From: Actinoallomurus soli | GTDB taxonomy: Bacteria; Actinomycetota; Actinomycetes; Streptosporangiales; Streptosporangiaceae | Assembly: GCF_024055715.1 (NCBI RefSeq) | Contig: NZ_JAMXMV010000021.1 | Location: 1 to 64,000 of the forward strand | Direction: 5' to 3' | DNA: 64,000 nt | In this document: piece after piece, positions 58,193-64,000 of the stretch | How the letters are laid out: each line of letters begins with the position of its first letter | Numbering within the stretch: the stretch's first letter is position 1 | The notes under the pieces: model-generated | What the model was told of the DNA's origin: nothing | Databases searched by the model: none | The model's input: the letters and a program-made list of their open reading frames with translations, nothing else | Made by a program: the position numbers and the translations under genes

Positions 58193-59635
58193 TCAGGTAC
58201 CCTCCGCCTCGTCGGCCCCCACGCTTCGATGGTTCTCCGGCGAACCGTCACTGGCCGGCGACAAAGTGATGACGACGCGGGCGCCGCCGCCCGAGGCGTC
58301 GGTGATGACGATGTGACCGTCGTGCGCCGTGGCGATCTCCCTCGCGATCGCCAGGCCCAGGCCGGTGGAGCCGCTCGCGCGCTGGCGGCTGGCGTCCAGG
58401 CGCACGAAGCGGTCGAAGACCCGCTCGCGCTCCTCGACCGGGATGCCGGGACCATCATCGTTGATCTCGACCCGGACCGTCTCGGGTGTGGCGGCGGCCG
58501 CGATCAGCACTCTGTGCTCGGCGTGGCGGATCGCGTTGTCCAGAACGTTGCGGAACATCCGGGACAGGTGCTCGGGATTGCCGATCGTGACCGCGTCCGG
58601 TGCCGCGGTGATCTCGACGTCGATGTGGCCGGCCACGGTCGTGGCACGGATCTCCTCCAGCAGCGCTCCGAGTGCGACGGGCCGCCGCTGCGCCGCCAGC
58701 TGCCGGTCGTCGGCCTTGGCCAGCAGCAGCAACTGCTGGACGAGGTCTTCAAGGCGCGCCGACTGGCGCACCGCGCGCTGCGCGATATCCGGCCAGGGCG
58801 CTCGGTCGGGGTGCATGATGCCGACCTCGAGAGTGGTGCGGATGGCGGCCAACGGACTGCGCAGCTCATGCGAGGCGTCCGCGACGAACCGGCGCTGCCG
58901 GAGCGCGGAGTCCTCGAGCCGGGTCAGCATGTCGTTCATCGTCTGGGCGAGGTTCCCGATCTCGTCACCCGTACCGGGCTCGGGCACCCGTCGGGACAGA
59001 TCGGCCGCGGTGATCTCGGTGACCGCATGCCGAATCTTCTCCACCGGGCGCAGCGCCCAACCCACGACCAGCCACACCGTGCCCGCGGCCAGGACCAGGA
59101 TCCCCGGCACGCCGACGAGCAGCAGCCGGGCGAAGGTCTCGTTGACCTGGCCGGACAGGCCAGTCGACGTTACGGTGATGATCGTGACCGGGCTCCCGGC
59201 GACGGAGATGCGCAACGCGGTGACCCGCACCTCGGTGGGGATGACACCGTCGGCGGCCTTCTGCCGTACGGGGGCGCTCGCCCCTGCGGGCTGCGCGTAG
59301 ACGGCGGGCAGGCCCTGCAGGGAGCGGGTGGCGGCGAGTACCCTGCCATCTGCGGCGAGGACCTGCGCCTGGGCATTCGGGTCGAGCGTGGAGGGCGGTA
59401 GCGGCCGAGGCCACGGACCATCGCCCTGCACCGACTGCGCGAGCTGCGTCGCGTACGTGCGGAGTTCCCCGTCGACGGTCCTGCGCGCCGACTCTCTTTG
59501 CACCAGGTACATGATCACCAGCCCCAGCACCACGGCAGCGGTCAGCGCCAGCCCCGCGACGACGGTGACCCGGGTCCGCAGAGTGCGGGGCCTTGCCCGC
59601 CAGAGCCCGCGCGTGGACGTTCCGGTTGCGGTCAT
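58193..59635 (-). CDS. Two-component sensor histidine kinase
   Basis: 480-residue membrane kinase. Transmembrane helices near 25-47 and 170-195 (LLVGVPGILVLAAGTVWLVV) bracket an extracytoplasmic sensor of about 120 residues; then HAMP, HisKA with phospho-acceptor His256 (FVADASHELRSPLAAIRTTL), and HATPase_c with NVLDNAIRHAEH, INDDGPGIPVEERERVFDRF and GSTGLGLAIARE. It overlaps the response regulator by 4 bp and is translated with it. The signal is unknown; nearby targets may include the membrane protein genes upstream. Confidence 0.9.
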   Translation of the reverse strand: MTATGTSTRGLWRARPRTLRTRVTVVAGLALTAAVVLGLVIMYLVQRESARRTVDGELRTYATQLAQSVQGDGPWPRPLPPSTLDPNAQAQVLAADGRVLAATRSLQGLPAVYAQPAGASAPVRQKAADGVIPTEVRVTALRISVAGSPVTIITVTSTGLSGQVNETFARLLLVGVPGILVLAAGTVWLVVGWALRPVEKIRHAVTEITAADLSRRVPEPGTGDEIGNLAQTMNDMLTRLEDSALRQRRFVADASHELRSPLAAIRTTLEVGIMHPDRAPWPDIAQRAVRQSARLEDLVQQLLLLAKADDRQLAAQRRPVALGALLEEIRATTVAGHIDVEITAAPDAVTIGNPEHLSRMFRNVLDNAIRHAEHRVLIAAAATPETVRVEINDDGPGIPVEERERVFDRFVRLDASRQRASGSTGLGLAIAREIATAHDGHIVITDASGGGARVVITLSPASDGSPENHRSVGADEAEGT

Positions 59636-60309
59636 GCGACGTTGTCCCGGATCAGGTAGCCCTCGCCGCGGACGGTCACGATCACCGGTTCGCCGGTGGG
59701 TGAATCGATCTTGCGGCGCAGCCGGTGGACGTGCACCTCGACTACGGCGGGGCCGCCGTCGTACGCGACGTCCCAGCAGTGGTCGAGCAGCTCGGTCTTG
59801 GACACCACACGCCCTTTGTGCCGCATCAGGTGCTCCAGGACGGCGACCTCGCGGCCGGTCAGGTCCAGCGCCACTCCGTCGCGGGTCACCGTACGGCTGG
59901 CCGGATCCAGAGTCAGGCCGGCCGCGGTGAGCACCGCCGGCCTGGCACCGAGAGTCCGGCGGGTGAGCGAGCGCAGGTGCGCGAGCAGGACCGGGTAGGA
60001 GAAGGGCTTGGCCAGATAGTCATCGGCGCCGCTGTCCAGCCCCTCGGCGTGGTCGAGGTCCTCGTCCATCGCCGTCAGCATCAGGATCGGAGTCCACAGA
60101 CCCTGCTCGCGGAGTTTGCGGCACACCTGATAGCCGTCGATGCCCGGTAGCATCACGTCGAGGATGATGACGTCGTGCGGGCTCTCCCGCGCCTTCCACA
60201 GTCCTTCCTCGCCATTGTCCGCCACGTCCACGACGTAGCCTTCGGCCCGTAGTCCCCAGGTCAGAGCCTCGGCGATGTCCGGCTCGTCCTCTACTACCAG
60301 TACCCTCAT
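59632..60309 (-). CDS. OmpR family response regulator
   Basis: 225 residues. Receiver domain with acidic pocket (VVEDEPDIAEAL), phospho-acceptor Asp51 (IILDVMLPGIDG), Thr (MLTAMDE) and Lys (YLAKPFSYPVLLAHL). The winged-helix output domain follows (LTGREVAVLEHLMRHKGRVV, SKTELLDHCWDVA; VEVHVHRLRRKID). ATG 60309. It starts the two-gene operon with the kinase. Confidence 0.92.
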   Translation of the reverse strand: MRVLVVEDEPDIAEALTWGLRAEGYVVDVADNGEEGLWKARESPHDVIILDVMLPGIDGYQVCRKLREQGLWTPILMLTAMDEDLDHAEGLDSGADDYLAKPFSYPVLLAHLRSLTRRTLGARPAVLTAAGLTLDPASRTVTRDGVALDLTGREVAVLEHLMRHKGRVVSKTELLDHCWDVAYDGGPAVVEVHVHRLRRKIDSPTGEPVIVTVRGEGYLIRDNVA

Positions 60310-60312
60310 GAC

Positions 60313-60662
60313 TCATGCGTCCCCGATCGGCAACGGGATGCGTTCCTGCCGGTGTTCCGTTCCAGAGCCGTCTGGCTTCAGACGTGGCAGACATACGGCC
60401 CGCTCCGGCATCCACCAGTTCCAGCCGCTGAACAACGGCAGCAGCGCCGAAACCAGCAGCATACGCACCAGCACGGCGTCCACCAGCGCTCCTGTGGCCA
60501 GGCCCGCCGCGGTCTCCCGGACGGTGACGTCGTTCGCGGTCGACGGCGACGCGGCCGGTCCACCCGCGAGCCGAGCTCGGACAGGACGGCGGGCAGCAGC
60601 GTAAGCGTGACCAGGGTCGCGGTAGAGGGGATGAGGGGTCCAGAGATGCCGTTGCCGTGCAC
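60313..60662 (-). pseudogene. C-terminal relic of an MMPL/RND transporter, frameshifted
   Basis: Two frames together give the C-terminus of an MMPL protein: TATLVTLTLLPAVLSELGSR in one, then (other frame) GLATGALVDAVLVRMLLVSA, LLPLFSGWNWWMPERA. MMPL proteins end in such helices (typical pattern GVLLDTFVVR...LLG.WNWW.P). The frame breaks in between and the N-terminal 600 or more residues are absent, so it is a dead fragment. It lies just upstream of the two-component operon, on the same strand. Confidence 0.65.
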
Positions 60663-60799
60663 CGGCGAGTTGGGCCCAACGATCAGAGCGAACGTGCCGT
60701 CGACGGTCGGGCCGGCGGCCGTGGCCTTGGGCCGCGCGGGTCAGCCCATCGCCGCGCGATCCGCACATTCGGGAGAATCTCATCGACGATCCGGCCCGG

Positions 60800-61606
60800 T
60801 CAGACAAGGAGGTTGGAGTCGGGTTCCGGTGCCTGTCGGTGGCCTCGGGCGGGTGGGGGCTGCTGGATGTCCTTGCGAGTGCGGGCGACGAAGGCGACCA
60901 GAACGACCAGGACGGCTGCCGAGATGAAAGTCGTGGCGGCGGAACTGATCCCCTTGAAGTAGTCCGCGAAGGATGCCCCCAGGGGACGGGTGACCACGTA
61001 GGCGGACCAGAAGGCGACGATCGGGTTGAGGTGGAAGCGCGATCGGGCCACGGCGGGGATGAGGATGATCCCGGTGAAGATGATGCCGGAGGTCAGGAAA
61101 CCCCAGTGGAGGGCGCTACCGGTGAGGTCGCCCAAGGCGGTGCCGAAGGCGAACGTGGCGAAGACCGTGGCCCAGTAGTACTTCTCGCGACGCCTGGTGG
61201 TGATGCTGTGGATCGAGAGGGTGCCCTCGGTGTGGTGCCACCGCCAGAAGATGAGGGCGAGAACCCCGGCCCACAGCGCAGCGGTTCCTGCGTACGGGAT
61301 ACCTACCAGGACGTGCAACGCGTCGGCTATGCCGGTGCCGAAGATGGCGATGGCCATGGCCAGGAACCAGTAGGCGGCGGCCACGTAGTGGCGGGTGCGG
61401 AACTGTAGCCACAGCGCGATGACGAAGAGGAGGACCTCGACGACCGCGCCGACCGCCATGTTGACGCCCTTCAGGAGGAAGTCGGATGTCGCTTCGCCCA
61501 TGAAAGTCGTCACGATCTTGATCACCCAGAAGAGGGCGATGGCCTCCGGCACTTTGGCCGCACGCGGTTCCCGGACGGATTTGGAGCGACGTGAAAGAGA
61601 CAGCAT
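60800..61606 (-). CDS. Multi-pass membrane protein, COG4705-like
   Basis: 268-residue integral membrane protein with about seven to eight helices (for example IALFWVIKIVTTFMGEATSD, VVEVLLFVIALWLQFRT, AALWAGVLALIFWRWHH, FISAAVLVVLVAFVA). The repeated pattern KIVTTFMGEATSDFLLK ... FGTALGDLTGSALHWG ... VTRPLGASFADYFKG resembles COG4705 membrane-anchored proteins, of unknown function. ATG 61606. The next gene upstream on the same strand is a second membrane protein, 203 bp away. Confidence 0.75.
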   Translation of the reverse strand: MLSLSRRSKSVREPRAAKVPEAIALFWVIKIVTTFMGEATSDFLLKGVNMAVGAVVEVLLFVIALWLQFRTRHYVAAAYWFLAMAIAIFGTGIADALHVLVGIPYAGTAALWAGVLALIFWRWHHTEGTLSIHSITTRRREKYYWATVFATFAFGTALGDLTGSALHWGFLTSGIIFTGIILIPAVARSRFHLNPIVAFWSAYVVTRPLGASFADYFKGISSAATTFISAAVLVVLVAFVARTRKDIQQPPPARGHRQAPEPDSNLLV

Positions 61607-61809
61607 GGTGTGATTCCTTGGAGTGAGGACGGCGTCGCTGACACGCGACGCGCGGGTGGTGCGGTGCGTTCTGGACCGCCCATGCGGCACGTACCGGTCA
61701 GCCCATGAAGCTCCCGTGAAAGAGATGACGAGAGGCCGGTGTTCCGTGTACGCGGAGAACTTCGCCCCCGGCCCGCAACGTGCCTTCGGTCAGAAGCGGC
61801 CGTGGCCGC

Positions 61810-62445
61810 TCAGAGGTGACCCGAGTAGCGGAGGAGGTATTCTGCGCAGTGCCGGGCCATCAGGGGGGCCAGACCCGCGCCTGTGGCCAGTGCCGCGATC
61901 AGAACTCCCCGCCGGGCGCGTGCTCCTGAGACCCTCAGGCCGGTCCGGCGGAAGATGTCCGCCACAGCAAGTCGTACCGCTCGCGAGTAGTGAGGAACGG
62001 CGTGCATGCTGACGGCGATCAGCCAGAGGTAGAACGTCGCCTTGTGCGCCAACAGCGCGGCTGACGCCCAAACGCCGGTACCCAGGAAGGCCGTTGACCC
62101 ACTGGCGAGAAGAACCACCGTCAGGATGGTGAGCAGCGGGCCCAGGATGCGAAAGTACATTCGCGGTGGTCCGGCCCTTCTGACATCACGATCCCCCCGG
62201 TAGTAGTGCACGATCCGCCATCCGGTGCTCAGGATTTTCACGCCGACGACGGGCATGAGCACGGTGCCGATGACCACATGCGCGGAGAGCACGCTGGTCA
62301 CCCCGAGTACGACCGTGACGATCTGGGCTGCGAACAGAGCGAGCAGGCAGACGCCGGTGATCGCCGTCAGCCGGGAGTTGCCGGCCACGCGGGCGTCGGC
62401 CGCAGCCTCGCCAGGGAGCATGGTGGTGGGTGCTATCCGTTTCAT
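61810..62445 (-). CDS. Membrane protein resembling cytochrome b561-type proteins
   Basis: 211 residues with four or five helices (ITGVCLLALFAAQIVTVVLG, ILTVVLLASGSTAFLGTGVW, LAHKATFYLWLIAVSMHAVP). Candidate haem ligands occur in paired helices: His in SAHVVIGTV, His in RIVHYYRGDRD, His in LAHKATF, and two in MHAVPHYSR. This pattern is like cytochrome b561/ferric-reductase type electron carriers. Family is tentative. ATG 62445 is coupled to the ABC ATPase fragment by ATGA. Confidence 0.6.
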   Translation of the reverse strand: MKRIAPTTMLPGEAAADARVAGNSRLTAITGVCLLALFAAQIVTVVLGVTSVLSAHVVIGTVLMPVVGVKILSTGWRIVHYYRGDRDVRRAGPPRMYFRILGPLLTILTVVLLASGSTAFLGTGVWASAALLAHKATFYLWLIAVSMHAVPHYSRAVRLAVADIFRRTGLRVSGARARRGVLIAALATGAGLAPLMARHCAEYLLRYSGHL

Positions 62446-62765
62446 CGCTCCCCGCTCTCAGGCGTCCCGGCGTCGAGCATCCACAGGTGGGTGTGGGCAC
62501 TGCGACTGGGATGGATCGCCTTGGCCTCCAGCAGCGCGCCGGCTTCGCGCAGCGGCCGGCGCAGTTGGCCGTGCGGCTTCCCGTTGATCAGAGCGGTGCC
62601 GGACGTGGGAGTGCCGAGTCCCATGATCGTGCGCATCGTCGTCGACTTGCCCGACCCGTTCGGTCCGAGGAAGCCGGTGACCTTTCCCGGTTCCACGATG
62701 AGACTGAGGCCCCGCACCCCATATCGGCTTCCATGGCGTTCGGTGAACGCTCGAACGTCGATCAC
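62442..62765 (-). pseudogene. N-terminal fragment of an ABC transporter ATPase (CcmA type)
   Basis: 107 codons from GTG 62765 (AAGGGA upstream). It has the A-loop Y and Walker A GFLGPNGSGKSTTMRTIMGL, then TPTSGTALINGKPHGQLRRP, REAGALLEAKAIHPSRSA, and breaks off as THLWMLDAGTPESGER. The signature motif, Walker B and the rest (about 200 residues) are missing, so it cannot hydrolyse ATP. Its stop overlaps the start of the b561-like gene (ATGA), so the fragment may survive as a coupling leader. It was probably truncated by deletion or insertion. Confidence 0.75.
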
Positions 62766-63251
62766 GACTGGTCCCTTCCGGATCGTCGCCCGCTGTGGGT
62801 CGACCTGGTGCCTCATCTGGCAGGGACCATCGTGGTCGGCGGCTCCTTACAGTTCCCTTTCGCCGCAGGCATGACGACCTCATCGACGCCGTCGACTCGG
62901 CGCGGGCGTGCGCCATGGTCGAGGCGGCGATGGGCCGGGGCGGACCTGCTCTGGTGCGTGATGGTCACATCGCGTGGCAGGGGCGGGTGTGCGGACGGGA
63001 CGCGGTGGCCGCCGACAAGATCGCGACGAACGAGCGAACATCTCCGGGACCGGCGGGGAATCCGCAGGTCATTGGCTAGTCGATGGGGAGGGCGCCTGCT
63101 CCGCTTTCCCATGCATCGGCCCGACGCTGTACCGGTCGCCAGCGGGGGGTGCCGCGACATGACCGAGGTGACAACTCGGTGTTCGGATTCCGCGCGGGCG
63201 TGGGTGCGGTGCTGCCGGCTCCCGCGGTATTGCCGCGGGAGCCGGCAGACT
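62766..63251. other. Intergenic region before the right-edge secreted protein
   Basis: 486 bp with no supported protein gene; one 94-codon plus-strand ORF (62795-63079) lacks recognisable motifs. The strong hairpin at 63212-63248 lies in its last part. Confidence 0.4.
63212..63248 (-). terminator. Strong intrinsic hairpin after the right-edge gene
   Basis: Perfect 16-bp stem (63212-63227 with 63233-63248) and loop TATTG, directly downstream of the minus-strand stop at 63252. Typical rho-independent stem without a long T-run. Confidence 0.75.
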
Positions 63252-64000
63252 TCAGTTGATCGTGAGGCTGTCCACGTTGACGCTGCCCGAGTCATTCGGC
63301 CCGACGTACAGGGTGACGGGATCGTCGCCGGCCGGCAGATCCACCTGCACGGTCACCGTCCCCCAACTGTCCCAGCTTCCGGTGACCGGCAGCGACACCT
63401 GGTGGTTCACGCCGCCCGCCGCGAGACTGATCGTGCGGGTGACGTTCTCCAGCGGGGGCCGCCGGCCGCCCAGCGAGTTGGCATACCGGAGGGTGACGGA
63501 GTGGCTGCCGCCGGTCGGCACGTGGACAAGGACGGTGTCGGCGGCCCCGGGGTAGAGCCCGGCGACGAATCCCCGGCCGGTGTAACCGCCGTGGTCGGCG
63601 GCGAGTTGGGCGCCGCCGCTCAGGGCGCCGTCTTCGGCCTCCACCGTGCCCAGGCCGACCGGCTTCATCACCGGCAGCAGGGTGGCAGCGGTGCTGGAGT
63701 CCCGCGCCGCGACGCCGTCCCAGCTGGTGGTGGCGGTGAGTGCGCCTGCCGTGGCGGCCTGGTCTGCGGGTGGGGTCACCGTCCACTGCACCACGGCCTG
63801 GCCTCCCTTCGGGATGGAGACGGCCTTTGGATCGGGCGTGACCTGCCAGCCCGTCGGCACCTGGAGGTGACTCGTCACGTTGCGGGCGTCGCTGCCGCCG
63901 TCCGAGGTCAGGGCGAGCCGCACCGCGCTCGCCGTGCCGGGGGCGACGGCCGCGGGGGCGGTGAGCACACCGGTGATGTCTGCGGCCTCGGCGCGGGGCA
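63252..64000 (-). CDS. C-terminal part of a secreted carbohydrate-active protein (NEW3 plus CBM)
   Basis: The frame stays open to the right edge, so only the C-terminus (about 249 codons) is seen. A NEW3-type beta domain comes first (DARNVTSHLQVPTGWQVTPD, GQAVVQWTVTPPADQAATAG), then a CBM6/CBM35-like domain (TVEAEDGALSGGAQLAADHG, GFVAGLYPGAADTVLVHV, LRYANS, WDSWGTVTVQVDLPAGDDPV). This layout ends many secreted glycoside hydrolases, such as alpha-glucosidases/galactosidases. The catalytic domain lies beyond the window. Confidence 0.75.
   Translation of the reverse strand, partial: PRAEAADITGVLTAPAAVAPGTASAVRLALTSDGGSDARNVTSHLQVPTGWQVTPDPKAVSIPKGGQAVVQWTVTPPADQAATAGALTATTSWDGVAARDSSTAATLLPVMKPVGLGTVEAEDGALSGGAQLAADHGGYTGRGFVAGLYPGAADTVLVHVPTGGSHSVTLRYANSLGGRRPPLENVTRTISLAAGGVNHQVSLPVTGSWDSWGTVTVQVDLPAGDDPVTLYVGPNDSGSVNVDSLTIN

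Noticed and set aside
1-64000. CRISPR arrays, tRNA, rRNA, phage integrase or attachment sites
   Set aside because: I looked for regularly spaced repeats, tRNA-like cloverleaf sequences and conserved rRNA motifs and recognised none; the only regular tandem repeats are the micro-ORF units and the 28-bp pair.

Overview
This is a high-GC actinobacterial chromosome segment: GC-rich third codon positions, many GTG starts, ECF sigma factors with C-terminal extensions, secreted ricin-type lectin hydrolases, and PucR, ROK and LCP proteins. The gene mix looks like a soil actinomycete such as Streptosporangiales or Streptomyces, but I cannot name the genus. I recognise no rRNA, tRNA or CRISPR array. Several remnants (IS256-like, ISL3-like, DinB, MMPL, DUF2255 and a 5' piece of an ABC ATPase) show an accessory, rearranged region.

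Layout. 1-5.7 kb: the end of an IS256-like element cuts off an SDR gene; then an ECF sigma factor with a SnoaL-like tail, a second SDR, a double-VOC protein, and a divergent pair (LysR-type ligand-binding domain protein / DUF5997). 5.8-9.5 kb: a DGPF protein with an ECF42-type sigma factor, a PPOX-fold protein, a MmcQ/YjbR protein and an aldo/keto reductase. 9.6-11.3 kb: a MarR regulator coupled to an epoxide hydrolase. 11.6-15.7 kb: an aromatic-catabolism operon (FMN reductase, gamma-resorcylate-decarboxylase-like amidohydrolase, intradiol dioxygenase, LigB/DODA dioxygenase) divergent from a MarR regulator, with two perfect palindromes between them. 15.8-21.1 kb: GH18 chitinase and a secreted lectin/beta-helix protein, divergent from a LacI regulator. 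21.1-31.0 kb: an ion and envelope block with an ArsR regulator overlapping an MgtA-type ATPase, an LCP protein, TatA and TatB, a CASTOR/POLLUX-like channel and glutamate decarboxylase.

31.3-47.5 kb: after a D-2-hydroxyacid dehydrogenase comes the most interesting unit, a long minus-strand operon read from 47460 to 32249. It encodes a beta-lactamase-fold serine hydrolase, a complete peptide-type ABC importer (lipoprotein, permease, permease-ATPase fusion, ATPase), an S9 peptidase fused to a second beta-lactamase-fold hydrolase, an M20 hydrolase, a GNAT acyltransferase, an N-succinylamino acid racemase/OSBS-type enolase and a PucR regulator. GNAT, racemase and M20 are the three enzyme types of the known D-to-L amino acid conversion route through N-succinyl intermediates. 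With the importer and peptidases, the operon reads as a system for taking up and salvaging D-residue-containing peptides (inference). Between the M20 and GNAT genes lie three tandem 68-bp repeats, each encoding a 23-codon micro-ORF chained to the next by GTGA stop/start overlaps.

47.6-64 kb: SGNH hydrolase, TetR with a clear operator, a small hypothetical, NUDIX and SnoaL proteins, a HemF-type coproporphyrinogen oxidase (unexpected in Actinobacteria), a ROK regulator divergent from a secreted GH89 alpha-N-acetylglucosaminidase, a two-component system, two membrane proteins, an ABC ATPase fragment, and the 3' end of a secreted NEW3/carbohydrate-binding protein that runs off the right edge.
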